Positions 1-13,845 of a stretch of DNA of 64,000 nucleotides are shown piece by piece; the stretch's first letter is position 1, and every line of letters starts with the position of its first letter. A program made the position numbers and the translations under genes. The stretch is from Microvelia longipes (Eukaryota; Arthropoda; Insecta; Hemiptera; Veliidae). Where the stretch lies: contig JACMZG010000008.1 in the NCBI GenBank assembly GCA_018340805.1, forward strand, positions 80,146,807 through 80,210,806, written 5' to 3'. The notes under the pieces are model-generated. The model worked only from the letters and a program-made list of their open reading frames with translations. It had not been told where the DNA came from and made no database searches.

Positions 1-245
1 TTCCTTTGGAATTCGTATTTCCGTGCATAACAATCGGATTCTCATGGTTTCGGTTTATGATTTATAACTTGAGCAATAAGTTAATTATCCAGCACAATTT
101 TTAATCTATTTTATCTGTGTTTTTAAATGAAATGCGCATAATTATCCAGTTTGTTATAAATTGGCCAAGAACGCCATTATTTGCATTAGTTTTAAGATCA
201 GTCCATGTTTTTCTTTTAAACTTTGAGCGCATTTCCTTTAAAAAA
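1..245. repeat. Truncated copy of an interspersed repeat at window start
   Basis: The stretch opens with TTCCTTTGGA, then a ..TTTCCGTGC block, a ..GGTTTCGGTTTATG block and AAATGCGC. The same blocks in the same order make up the arms of the large inverted repeat at 23.65-24.35 kb. This is a diverged, truncated member of that family. No coding capacity is visible. Confidence 0.5.
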
Positions 246-1427
246 TAAGTTATTTCTTAGTTTTCTACAAGTAGGAAAACTCCTACACTACCCTGATGTG
301 TAAATAAATTTACACGTGCGTTATCAGCCGATAGCTGGCTTGATTAAATAGCTAAAATTAGATTTACGTTTTTTTACTTAATTTTTAAAATAATTTTCTA
401 CTCAAATAATATTTCCAACAATAATTAAACTAGCTTCTATCCTTCTTTTACCTGTAATTCTTATACTAAATCTTTTGTATAAAATTCTTCAACGCAATTA
501 ACTCCATTAAACTGTTTATAAATACCTTCATTTATAACCACAATTTATCCTGCAGAGAACAATGGCTAGTTATAATACTTAAATTTTAATTAATTCTTTG
601 TTTTATCACTAATTTTAATTATTTCATTAAGTAATGCTTTTTACAAAATTACTTTGACATTGAGTTAAGTACTTTATATTATAAATAAACTACTAAATTA
701 CCTTATAATAAATAGGGGGTATTTATAATTATTAATAGCAATTAATTTCTAAATATATAAGTGTACAAGTATTTTTCACTGTGTCCTGATGTGGTTTAGA
801 AGGGACAGACGAACTGGTCTGAATTGGGACGAATAATCTAGGAGCATCTAATGAATCCATTTGAAAATCCGCAATCGTACAAGATGTGCAGGAGGTCCCA
901 ACCATCTGCGATATGAATGAAGATGATAACGATGAAGCTGTTACTGTGGAAAGCTTTCTAGGAGCAAATAAATCCCTTGTACGCTTCTCCCAATGCCTTG
1001 GAGAGGCATGATGGAGTGGATTTAGATAACGTCTCATCACACTAAACATTCGTGTCTCCATCGTCTCTAAATCGTATAGACACTCCTCTATTCATATGCG
1101 CAGTTTCTTCTTAGTCTTCTTTATAATTACACACGTAAAAAAGAACGTGTATGATTACACATCATAAGAACTAAAAAGTTTGCTTCTACCAAGATATATG
1201 GAGCGTATCATCGTGCTCCATTGCTCCAGCACTGGTTTCTGCACTAGTATTGTGTTTCCATTGAATTTTGAAAACATTTGTTATAAATAGTTGAATTAAT
1301 GTTCCGGTTTCAGATTATTAACACGAAAACAATACTTTTCATGCATACCTATAATATAAATAACAAAATGTAGATATGAAAATAATCATATTTAATAATT
1401 CCTAAAATGATAATTTAACTTGTTTAG
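246..1427. other. No gene seen; probable 3' part of SDR-A intron 1
   Basis: AT-rich sequence ending in a splice acceptor (TTGTTTAG) at 1427. A 109-codon minus-strand open frame at 732-1061 has no family signature I recognise and no sign of being coding. By comparison with SDR-B, the missing first exon of SDR-A should lie upstream of position 1. Confidence 0.5.
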
Positions 1428-1604
1428 ATAACAGGAAGTGGACGGGGCTTGGGTCGAAATCTAGCTTTGAAATTGGCAAAATTAGGAGCTCACATAGCTT
1501 GTGTTGATATAAATACAGCTAACAACGAGGAAACAGTCAAACTTATCAAACAGGAAGGGGGCAAAGCCATGGCTTACACTGTGAATGTAGCTAAGAGTAA
1601 TCAG
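1428..1604 (+). CDS. SDR-A exon 2 (cofactor-binding)
   Basis: 177 nt, phase 0 to phase 0, acceptor TTTAG and donor GTAAGA. Encodes the Rossmann glycine motif TGSGRGLG, the helix [11 protein letters not shown], and CVDIN at the end of beta-2, where the acidic residue favours NAD(H). It ends in [11 protein letters not shown]. These last 33 nt are single-copy here but repeated about 15 times in the paralogue SDR-B. Confidence 0.93.
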
Positions 1605-2314
1605 GTAAGATATTATTAATACTTCAATGATGCATGGAATGCGGTATTAGGCATATTACTTCGGATCAGGTTACAGGTTTGAAAGTAATTATGAAGTGTT
1701 AGTTACTTATCTGACTGTACTTATTTTAACTTACTTAATTTCAATTTGCTTGGATTAGAACCTAACCTAATCTACTATTAATTAAAAGTTTATGACAATT
1801 AATGTCTTTATGTTTGCTCAAATAGGTCGAACAGTTTGCCCAAGATGTCATGAAGAAATTTGGACCCGTAGATATTCTAGTCAATAACGCAGCCCTAGTT
1901 ATGGGCGTATCTCTAGATGATATGTCGTATGAAGAAATCAGAGCCTTTTACGAGATTAATGCTATGGCACCAGTATTTGTAAGTCTAAAAATTATCATTA
2001 TTTAACTCCTAATCTGAACAATAGAACTTTGTTGATATCGCAGCTTGCGAAACTTATTTGATAGATAGACATAACAATCTGTTAGTTGCATGTTTTGATA
2101 AAGGTTTTTTGAGTGTTTGAGCAAAGTTATCTCTTGCAAAACTATTTGTACATAAAGACAAATCATAAAAGAAAAGACCTTAGATTAAGGACTGGATTGG
2201 TTTTTTGAGTTTGCTGATGACTGTTGTATTTTTGTGGTTCATTCTAATCGTTGCTCAGAGGTTGATCCAGTATATATAACACTAACAGAGTATATATAAA
2301 TTGCGTATGTTTAT

Positions 2315-2398
<84 letters not shown>

Positions 2399-2411
2399 AT
2401 ATATATATATT

Positions 2412-2456
<45 letters not shown>

Positions 2457-2513
2457 TATTATATTATATATATATATATATATATATATTAATATATATA
2501 TTATATATATATT

Positions 2514-2564
<51 letters not shown>

Positions 2565-5500
2565 GAGTCTTGCAGTAATCATTTTCAGGCATTAAAACCA
2601 AAACTAATTTTAACCGTTGATGCATCATAATTTAAACAGTTGACTAATCTATTTAAGTAAATACTTAATAACTAATTAAAAATCGCAAATTTAACATGGT
2701 CATGCCAAAAAAATTAAAAGGTATAGAATGTTGAAAGGTGTATGAGAAGTCAGACTGAAAATAGGGGTGAACACGATGGCATCTAGCGGCAGTTCTGAAA
2801 CTAAGTCTTCGTACCATAACATTTTTCCTACTTTTCTTAAGTAGGAAATTCTTTAAGTTAGTATTATGAAATTATCTTTTTATTACCATTTTAACGACAC
2901 GAGTATCTATTAAAAATTGGTCATTTTTTTATAAAGCAAATATTTGGATTCATTAGTTTTGTGCCAGTAGTAGTGTGCAGAAAATAAGACAGTGGCGCAA
3001 TCTCGCTGTTGACATGAAGACACTACCACCTTACACACTTGCTCTTCTGGTAACAGGCCACGGAATCAACCATTTCTTGACGAAAATAATAAATCCCTAG
3101 ACTATCTTTTTTTTTTGGTTCACGCTGGAACTACAATTTTAGGCATTGTTTAAGTTGTTATTAAGTTTATGTTTAATTCAATAAGTATTTATACGTGTAA
3201 TATTTTAATTTAAGTACTTAGCATGTCTTTGCAGAAGCATGTACAGCCAGTGATCGTTTAAGTCGAACTTTACCATGATGCATTCATGGTAAAGCTAAAT
3301 GTTGTATTTTATGCCTGAAGATGACTACCGTGATATTTGAAACATATACAGGAAGTAACATATTTATTAATTTGGTGTTTACGTTTTAGGACTATAAGCT
3401 AACAATAATTCTGGGAGATAGTAAAAAGTATCTTAACACTTGACTTAAACGTAACTTGACCAAACTTAAACTCACAGTTAATATTTATATTAATTTGATC
3501 CTAATTTTAGATGTTCAAAGCATTTTATCCAGAGATGAGGAAAAGAAATAGCGGACATATTGTGGCCATCTCGTCCATCGCATCGTTCTGTAAATTACCC
3601 ATGCTATCACTCTACTGCTCGACCAAAAGTGCATTAAGCAGTAAGTATTTTATCAGATGAGTTTTTACTTCCACTCATTTATTCCGCAGGTATAAAGGAA
3701 AGTATTGCGTTCGCACTAAAAGTGCGAAATTGGGAATTTAACTGAATTATCTGTCTTCGGTTTTTTAAAGTTGTCTGAATAGTTTGTATTTAGTTGTCTG
3801 TCTGTATATATTTATGTATTTAGTTGTCTGTCTGTATATATTTATGTATTTAGTTGTCTGTCTGTAAAGAGATATTATAACTAAAGGGGCCCTATAGATT
3901 TAATATTGCTTTTAATTTAATTTTGCTTCAAAAAGCATCGAAAGAGTAACCTGACCACATTCACTAATAATATAATCAAATAATCAGTACAAAATTACAA
4001 TAATTTATATAGTAGGACGTTAAAAATACAAATCATACCCAAACAATGTGTGAGAGCCAAAAGCAATTGATTTATTATAGCCTTAACTCACTTTTGGAGG
4101 AGGTTTCAATAAGATTACACAGAGCCCCTGAGAGCCCTAAAAAGATGTTCCAGGCTGCTCAATGCATTGAGATAGGCAAAGTCCCCTCTAATATATATTT
4201 CTATATACTGTCTGCATATATGTTAGTGTATATATTATGTACCTTAACAGTTTGTTCTTTGCAACACTTAAAACTGCATAGAACTGCGTCTCAAGTTTAT
4301 TCAAGGTAACTTCAGTTCTATGTAAACATTTTTTTGAATAATTAATTCAATTAGTATATTTCACATTTTTTCTTATTTTTTATGAATATTTATAAGCATT
4401 AAAACTATATTTATAAAATTATAAAAAAAACTTTTATAAAACTAAAGTGACCATGATCAAACCCGAGTTTTAGCAAATCGTCAAAGAAAAAAGAACCTTA
4501 TCAGGTTGGGGTCATAGAGAGGAGAGGTTATGGGAGGGTTGAATTTTTTTGGAGAGGGAAACTTACTATTCAACAGATTATTGTTCCTAGATGTTTCTAT
4601 GGGACACGATAACTTTTAGACGCTTTCTCGGATCAAAATAAAGTTAGTACAAAGATCAAGCTGAAAATTGTAACACGTGTACTACTCTGTATGTTTGGCA
4701 TAAATACGAAGTTTACATTTATTATCTGCCCTAATTCTGGTTTTATTGATGGACACATATTACAATACATATGTAAACAAATCGCGCTTTTTTACTAATA
4801 CATTCGAATTCGCTTATATCGTGGCAGTATGCCACCTTATAAACTTGTAATTTGGCAAATTGATATTGGACAACGACCATGCAGCCACGAAGCGGCCCAA
4901 GGGTGGCGTGAGGGCCGCTACGCGGTCCCTATGTCCGACGCCTCGTAGGGGCTAGGCTCCGACGACCTCTTGTTATTTATTTGTGTATGTCTGGTATCAC
5001 CATAGCCCAACTAGTAGGTATGCATTCCGGAAAATATTTTTTTATGGCGTCATTAACTGATATCAAAGACTTAGCACACATTCCTGAAACTCAGAAATCA
5101 CAGGAGAAACTGTTTAACCGATGTTGTAGTCATGTCAAAGGGATATATACTAGAGAGAGCATTGCCTATCTCAATACATTGAAAGGCCTGAAACATCGTT
5201 TTGAGGCTCTCAGGGGTTCTGTGTAACCTCATTAAAATCTCCTTCAAGAGTGAGTTAAGGTTATAATAAATCAATTGTTTTCGGCTTCCCGCACATTGTT
5301 TGTGTTTTGATTTGTATTTTTAACGTTATTCATTAATGTTGTTCCAAGTTAATGTAGTTTTGTACTGATTATTTGATTATATTTTTAGCGAATGTGGTCA
5401 AGTTACTTTTTCGATGTTTCAAAATTCAACCAATAGGGCCCCTCTAGTAATAATACCTTTATGTCTAAGAGCACAACTGTGCTGAACTATTCTCGATTGA

Positions 5501-8500
5501 AATTTATACATTTGTAGCGTAACCAATAAAACCAAATAGGCAATACACGAGATTATAATGAATACTAAAAATACTTTGACAATTTAAATAATCAATTATA
5601 AAAACAATGTCATAAGGATATGACACTCTTCCCCTCTATTTATTTGGTGCTTCTTCCCGAGCCTTGTAAGGCTTCAGTCGATTTACGTGCACGACTAGCC
5701 GCTTCCGTGTACCTTCTCTCTGTACCCGCACCGTAACGTCTGAGAGCTTCTTGAGCACCTTGTATGGCCCATCCCAAGGCTTATGAAACTTGGCCGACCT
5801 TCCCTTCCTGGTATGCGGATACCATAACCATACATTGTCCGCCTCCTTTATTGTAGGGCGTACCTTGCAAGACCTGTCGTAATAATCCTTATGAAATTGC
5901 TGCTTATGACCATGTTTCTGTCTCACCACTTCATAAGCATCCTCCATAATTTTCCTTCGACTTTGCATAAACTCAGTTAAATCCTGCACTGATTCAGGTA
6001 CTCCGTAAACGACATCCAAGGGCAACCTAAATTCCCTGCCAAATAATGCATAATATGGCGTCACTTTGGTAGATTCATGTTGACTAGACCTTTACGCCAT
6101 CATTACCATAGGAAGCTTCACATCCCAGTCGTTGTGATTGTCATTGACATAATGTGAAAGCATCTCGGTGAGAGTACGGTCGAACCTCTCAACCAACCCA
6201 TCTGACTGAGGATGATAAGGGCTGGTTCTCGTCTTGGTAATCTTTAGTTGTTCAGTTAACTCCTTGAATAGTTCGGACTCAAATTGCCTACCTTGATCCG
6301 TGTGTACTTCATAAGGTACACCATATCGTCCCACAAAATCACCTAAAAATTTAGATGCCACGGTCTTAGCTTCTATGTTTTTCAGAGGATATACTTCAAC
6401 CCATTTTGTAAAGTAATCTGCCACAACTAGGATGTATTTATTTTGATTAACAGTCTCGGGTAGTGGTCCCAAGATGTCCATGGCGACTCGTTAGAATGGA
6501 AACCCAGAAGAGACAGTTTGCATCGGCGCTCTGGTCTGAATACCGAAAAAGAGGTAAGGTACCAAGTTGTTTTGCCTAAGAAATTAGTTTCTTAGGCAAA
6601 ACAACTTGGTACCTTACCTCTTTCTCACTCTCTTCCCAACGACGCACTAGAACCCCCGCTTCATTCTTGCTAAGACGACTCCATTGAGTCCACAGTCGGA
6701 GAAGAATTGGATCAGCTCCTCGAACTTCTTGAAACTCGGGTCGTTGTCCTTCGTCAATCCAGCTAAGTACCTTCTTTAAGTTAGGATCTAAGCGTTGCTC
6801 TTCTTGGATCAGCTCCTCACTAAAAGCTATCGCGTTTATGTTATCTATGTTGTTGCTTTCCCCTTCTCCTAACTCTCCAACTGCAATATCCTCTTTGCAC
6901 TGCCGGCATATCCTTGACAACCCATCTGCATTTGCATGTAACTTACCTGCCCGATGAAGAACTTCAAAATTATAATCTGACAGCAACTCAAGCCATCTTG
7001 CTGTCTGGCCTTCTGGTTCTTTAAACGACTGTAGCCATTTGAGAGCGTTATGGTCCGTTCTTACAATAAATGGCCTTCCATATAAGTAGGCTTTAAAGTG
7101 CGTGACTCCATATACCAGTGCTAGCAGTTCCTTTCGGGTCGTGCAGTAACGCTTCTCAGCTTTAGACAGCGCCCTACTGGCATAAGCTATGACTTTTTCC
7201 TCGCCTTCCTGAATTTGTGATAAAACAACTCCTATCCCGGTATCACTTGCGTCACAGTCTACTATAAATTGATCTGTGCTGTTAGGCAGTACTAATACAG
7301 GTGTATTGGTCAAAGCTTTCTTCAAGGTTTCAAAACTCTCCAAAATTTCTTTGGTTACCTCAAACTTCTCTCTTCTTTCTGTAGCTTTGTATAGTGGTGC
7401 TGCTATTTCTGCGAAACCTCTAATAAACCGCCTATAATATGCTGCGAATCCCAGGAACGATCTTAGTTCTTTGACACAAGTTGGTGTAGGCCAGGTTGAC
7501 ACAGCTGTAGTCTTCTCTGGATCCGTTGAAATACCCTTTGCGCTAACAATATGGCCTAAATAACTTATATTATTTCTGATCAAGTGGCACTTCTTTGGCT
7601 TGAGTTTTAGCTTTGCTTTACGTAACCGTAAAAATACCTCTCTCAACCTTTCGATGTGTTCTTCAATTGTTTTACTCCACACAACAATATCATCAAGGTA
7701 CACCATAGCTATGCGCCACTTCAGCCCACTAAGTACAGAGTCCATAAGACGTTGAAACGTTGCAGGGGCATTAGTTAAACCAAAGGGCATTACTTTAAAC
7801 TGGTAAAGTCCCTCTGACGTCACAAATGCTGTCTTTTCTTTATCACTCTCATCCATTTCTACTTGCCAATACCCAGACGCTAGGTCTAACGATGAAAAAT
7901 AAACAGCTCCTCTCAGGTTGTCAAGAATATCGTCGATCCTAGGAAGTGGATATGCATCCTTTTTAGTGACTAAATTTAACTTCCGATAGTCAATACAGAA
8001 TCTAGTACTGCCGTCCTTCTTCTTAACCAAAACTATCGGACTAGACCAGGGTGAAACAGAAGGTTCTATAACTCCTTGGTCTAACATGTCTCTTGTCAAT
8101 TGTTCGACCTCACCTCGACGTTCATACGGTATCCTCCTGGCTGCTTGCTTGATAGGCGGTCCTTCTGTCACTACTTTATGTTTTACAACACCCGTTCTAC
8201 CAATATCAGCTCCACTAGTTGAATAGATATCTCTAAATTCTTCTAGTAGACTAATAAGACGTTCCTTCTGATCTTCTTGTAGGGCATCTGTTTTCAAAGC
8301 AAACATAGTTTCTATAGGTTGACCTGAATTTTCTCTGATGCTAGCAACAACTTCACTTACTTCCTCCAAATGTTGTTCAAACTTTTCAATTTCCCCTATT
8401 TTCTTCTTACCATGCAGTATCAATGGCTGTGTTGACGGATTCATTAATCGCAAAGGTATTTCATTGTTTTTCACCGTTGTAGCTACTCTCGCTATTTGGA

Positions 8501-11500
8501 TTGTGGCAAAACCATCATCTCCTTTGTTTGGTTCAAAGATAACCTCACTGCCATCAGCAATGCCACCTAAAATTTTCCCGTAAGTGAACACTTCATGCCT
8601 TCCCGGGATAACCGTATCTTTCGAAAGAACTACCTGAAAACTACTAACACTACTAACAGAATCAATCTGTGGCACCAACTGAGCTGTAGTTTTACCAATT
8701 TTTACCACGCCCTTATCAAAACAAATTTGAGCTCCATACTTCTTTAAAAAATCAACTCCAATGATAACATCTATCCAAATATCAGCTATTACAGATTTGT
8801 GATTAAAAATTTTCCCATCAATAGTGATGTCGGTATTTGCGATGCCAAACGTCCCGATTTTTTCGCCACTGGCATTTTTTAATGTCACGCACTCTTCTTC
8901 TCTCCCAACTATCCCTGCTTTTTCAGCAAAGCTCCTACTTATGAGAGATAAACAAGCCCCGGAATCCACTAACATCTTAGCATGCACTCTATTTATCTCA
9001 GCATTAATAAAATTGCTGTGAGTACCTACTTTCCCTTTAACTACTGGGACCAAATAAGGTTCAGCCACCACCTGGTCCTTAGTGTTGGCCGTAGTTAGTT
9101 TCCCGCTTGTTTGTTCTTTTTGGGACACCTGCCTGCACATGTCCTCTCTCAAAACAGCCCCAGCAGGTTATATCCCTTCTAACCTGCCTTCTGTAAGGTG
9201 CACTACTTTGTCTTTGTAAGGTGCACTACTAGTCGAAGCCAAAGCTAGATTATTAATAGCCTTAGTTAACTCCACCATCTGCTGTGCTTGGTCATTTAAA
9301 GCTTTTTGGATAGGAGAGATAGAAGCAGCTAAGCCACTGTCTATTTGATCATTACCTAGATATGGCACACTACTACTAGGCTCTACTACACTAATAGAGT
9401 GGCTACTATTCGCAGATTTATTTAAAGCATAAGCAGATTCGGCTTCTAAAGCACAAGCTAAAGCAGCATCTAAGGTAGCAGGCTTAGAAAGCATTGTTTG
9501 CAAACGGACGGTACTATCAGACAAACCAGATATAAACTGATCTTTTATTAGTTCATCAGCCATATCATGATCAAGAATATCAGGATACGCTTCTTCAAAA
9601 AGAGATTTTAATATACGAGCGAATTGGCCTATCAGTTCACCTTTTTCTTGTTTACGGCGTTTAAAAATGCCTTTTCTCAATGCTCTTTGAGCGGCAGGAA
9701 TTATATGCTGGGTAAGCTCGTTACAAACAAACTCAAAACTATCCCGCAAATTTTGAGGAATGTTATTAAAAATTTTCAAACTATCGCCTGTCAAACAAAT
9801 TGCTAAAAATTTAACTTTTGTCTCATCGTCCCATCCGTTTATTAAGGCAACATTGTTAAAATATTTTACATATTCACTCCAGTTTCCTGAAGTATACTTA
9901 TCTGGTTGAACAATAGGCTTCTGTACTCTTATTTCATTATCATCAGCATCATCAATGTTTCTCAAGTTTGCTTGTCGTCTTCTTGGCATTATCTTAGCAC
10001 TCACAACACTCACTAGAAAGTTTCACCGCTGCCACCAATTGTAGCGTAACCAATAAAACCAAATAGGCAATACACGAGATTATAATGAATACTAAAAATA
10101 CTTTGACAATTTAAATAATCAATTATAAAAACAATGTCATAAGGATATGACACATTCTTTAAAAAGTTGTTTAATATCGAAAAATAATCTATTGGAGTTG
10201 ACATTTGGTGCAATGGAATCTCTTTTATGGAATAAACAAGTATACAAAGTCACTTTGCAATACGGCCTTTGGTTAGTTTGTGCGATTTTAGTCGGATCAC
10301 TAGTGCTAGGCACCATCGAGCGAGATTAACACTTGGATGGGTGGCTGCTGGTAATAAAACGGACGTTTTTACCGTTTTAGTAGGAGCAAAGCGAATCCGA
10401 AAATGTACTGCGGGATAAATTATGTGATTTTCATATTCAATTATACCTAAATTTTAAAGAAGAATACTTTTCTTATTCTAATAAAAAATTACTTATTTTA
10501 TTTGTTTAATAATTACACCTGGTACAAATAGTCTATATCACATGGTACAACCGAGTTGTACCAAATCACAGTGTCCCATCCCGGTCAAGGCCCCTAGTTT
10601 ATTTATGGAAGGAATGAAAATGTTTTTTTGTGTTTCGTGTGCTTTTATGAGTTCTTCGCTGTTTTAAAATTTAATTTTAAATTAAAATTAAATTTAAAAC
10701 TTATATTTAATATCTAAAAAAATATTTATATTTATATTGTATTTATATTTAAATTATATAGAAATTATATTTAAAACTATATTTAAATTTTATTAAAAAT
10801 TAAATTAAAAATTTAAATGTTTTAATTTAAATTTAAAATTTTACTCCTTTTTGTCGGCATATTAGCTTATTTTGCTTTTTTTATTTATACCAAAAGTATA
10901 AATGATGGACCCACCTAAGAGGTCTAAGTGTCCTGGAATTTTCCACCTGAGTATTTAAAAAAAATAAATAAATGAAGAAAATAATTATGTTTTCAGAATA
11001 AGTCGAATTTAGGGTTTTTCTGATATAACTGTTTTTTGTGTTATTAATGCATTAGTTTTGGTCTATTTATATGTATATGTTCGTCTGTTATTACATTAGC
11101 TGCCAATGTGTTTATGCTAGAAAGTAGAAACGTGGTACAAAAATTAATCTGCAGTTCGATTTGTGCTATCCGAATTTTTTTTAAGGCAGCGAAAATTTAT
11201 AGGGCTGGAAACAAGTTTTTATCCATTTGGAATTCAACTTGCATGTAGTCATATGCAATAGCAATACAAGCTTCTTCTTCTTATCAGCGTTTGTTCAATT
11301 TTCAGGATTTATGGAAACAATTGAAGTGGAGATGAATGATGTGCACCCCAATAATCAAATCAAGTCAACGACGATTCATCCTTTCTTCATCAACACGAGT
11401 GCTGATTATTTTAGATTTTTCAAAACGAAGTAAGTATCGGGTGAATTTGCATGGCTTTATCAAGTTTTTGCCTCGTCATACCTCCTACACACACCCTAAT

Positions 11501-13786
11501 GTAGCGTTATAGTCGGAGGGCGAATGAGTAATAATAATAATAATAGTGCCTGTTTTAGGGCCTTTCGACCCTTCAGGGTATTTGCCCTGCGGGAACCACC
11601 TCAGGTGTGTCACACCTACTATGCTCAAATAAAGCTAAAGTTGGCGAAATCTTTTTACATCAAATTCTATTCATAAAAACTGAGAGCATAGCCCGGGCTG
11701 TAAACCCCGGACCTCCGGTGCCGAAGTCTAGTACTATACAACCACGACTTATATATAGGCAGATATCAAGTTTATTGCCTCGTCATACCTCCAATCATTT
11801 CAAGTTACACACACCCTAATGTAGCGTTATAGTCGGAGGGGGGATGAGTATTTTACTATTTCTGAATTCTACCATTTCAGATACACATTTAAAACAGTTC
11901 CTGCTAACAAGAGAGATTAATTGATCCATAAATTTTACATTTAAATGTATCTATTAAGAACTTTTGATCAGTTATAGTGCAGGTAATGGCTTGTATACAC
12001 ACGTGCAGTAAGAAAGTCCATGTTCGATCCCGGTCGGTGCTTATATGATTTCTATGCAAGAGATAGAAATGATAAGATGGTAGGGTATTACTGGGACTTT
12101 CTGTTCCATCTTTCATATACTTTTAGTGAATCCAAAAACTTGGTGCTTTCATATAGAAATTTCAGAATTTCTTCTATATGTCAAAAAGTATTCTTCTTTA
12201 TAATTTAGGTATAATTGAACTTTCAAAATGTTTTTTAAAATACTTGGTACTTTTAAATAGAATTCGTCAAATGCAGCATTTAATATTTTAGTATTTTTTT
12301 AAGCATTTTAATACTTTAGTTAGAATACTTAAGATACTTCCACGGGATATTTTGTAATAAATGCATCCAAATCAGTCTTGCCGACAAAACCAGTTGCTAC
12401 CAACTTAAAAGAGCAAAAACACGTTAAAATTATGAATACTAATTCACTAAATAAACTAACATTTTACTAAATATTCCCTCTGAACCACCTTTCCAGCTTT
12501 TAGGTACTAAAATATTGATTTGGTGGAGTCTTATCGTTTAAATTTTAGAGTAATAGCACATTACGTAACTAGTGAGGAAAACTGAACTTTGCATGCGAGT
12601 CTGGATTCGCTGCATGAGCAAAGTGTGATAAAACCACACGAGCGATGCAAAGTTTTGCTCGCATGTTTAATACCGTACTTTATCTGCGAATTTTAAGTTT
12701 AGAGAAAGATAAATGTAATAACTTAATAAAAATGCCTTTAGATTTCGAGGGTATCAAATCGTTTGTGGTGTTTTCGCGTCATGTAATTAATTCTTCATAT
12801 CATCTGTCAATATCACTCATTTTTAAATAGCTTAGTGAGTTAATATTCAATTCAATTCAAACAAAAACAGTCTTTATTTCCATAAATAAAAATAACATAA
12901 AAAAGTAGAGTAATTAAAATGGGGCAATTTACATAATCTTAAGGAAGCCACAAAGCCAAGTGGCCAGAGTGTCGGCACTCCAACTTAAGTACAAGTTATA
13001 TATTTTTTTCAGGAAGTTCTCAACAAATATAAATAAATATTCAAAAGAGAATTAATCTGTATAGTGTAATATTTATTAAAAATGTATACATTATGTAAAA
13101 TGATTGTATAATTACATAATTATTGTTAAGCATGACCATTGTTAAGTTCTTATTAGAATATTTGTGTACAAGAGTTACAGGCTATTGCACTTTTTTTGTT
13201 TTTGTTAAATAAATATCAAAAAATAAAATAATCATCAGCAAGAACTCAAACTAAATAACTGATAAGAATTTGAAAAACTCACCAATGAGGATTTAGGAAA
13301 AAAAATCTTACTCTCGGGACTAGTGGAGAAAAAAATAATTCCTTTTACTTTCGGCTTTAGTGCCGAAAGTAAAATGGATTCTTCAACATCAATGTAAAGA
13401 CGTATTTTACGTGGATGTTGAGAAGATATGCAATGATTATTTTACGCATCCATCTTATATAAAGTAATTACATTGACTAATGCTAAATTCTGCTGATTAC
13501 AGGCCACCTATTTTATCAGAGGATTACGTAATAGACGAAACCATATCAGCTATCCTTTATGAGAGATCTTCAGTGGTTCTCCCTCGTTATTTCAAAATAG
13601 TTCAATGGATCCAAGGGTGAGCAATTTTAAAGCTACTTCGTATCAGTATAGAACTCTAATTTAACATCACACGATTAGGATTTTAAGAATTCTTCATTCA
13701 TTACGGGTCTATTTAAGATGAAATAAATATTTCAGGAATCTTGGATTCTAATTCCTTTTATAGCGAGTATATATATATATATATAA

Positions 13787-13845
<59 letters not shown>

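Larger units (their letters stand above)
5513..10152 (-). mobile_element. Gypsy-1: Ty3/gypsy LTR retrotransposon, complete in outline, defective
   Basis: Two 113-bp LTRs that look identical (5513-5625 and 10040-10152), each TGTAGCG..GATATGACA on the + strand, flanked by CATT (5509-5512 and 10153-10156) as a 4-bp target duplication. On the minus strand the order is 5' LTR, primer-binding-like TGGTGGCAGCGGTGAA (about 10022-10037), gag, protease-RT-RNase H, integrase pieces, polypurine tract AGAGGGGAAGAG (5626-5637), 3' LTR. The integrase zinc domain is missing at a hairpin junction (6545-6626), and stop codons break the integrase. The element is therefore not autonomous, although the identical LTRs point to recent insertion into SDR-A intron 4. 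Confidence 0.92.

Noticed and set aside
732..1061. 109-codon minus-strand frame in the SDR-A upstream intron
   Set aside because: Low-complexity Ser/Thr-rich translation, no family signature, no partner exons and no copy near SDR-B.
2301..2595. Open frames made of Ile-Tyr repeats
   Set aside because: Translations of a (TA)n microsatellite. The same applies to frames at 22736-22952 and 30425-30643.
10147..10329. 60-codon + frame next to the Gypsy-1 LTR
   Set aside because: Overlaps the 5S-like sequence and has no protein family signature.
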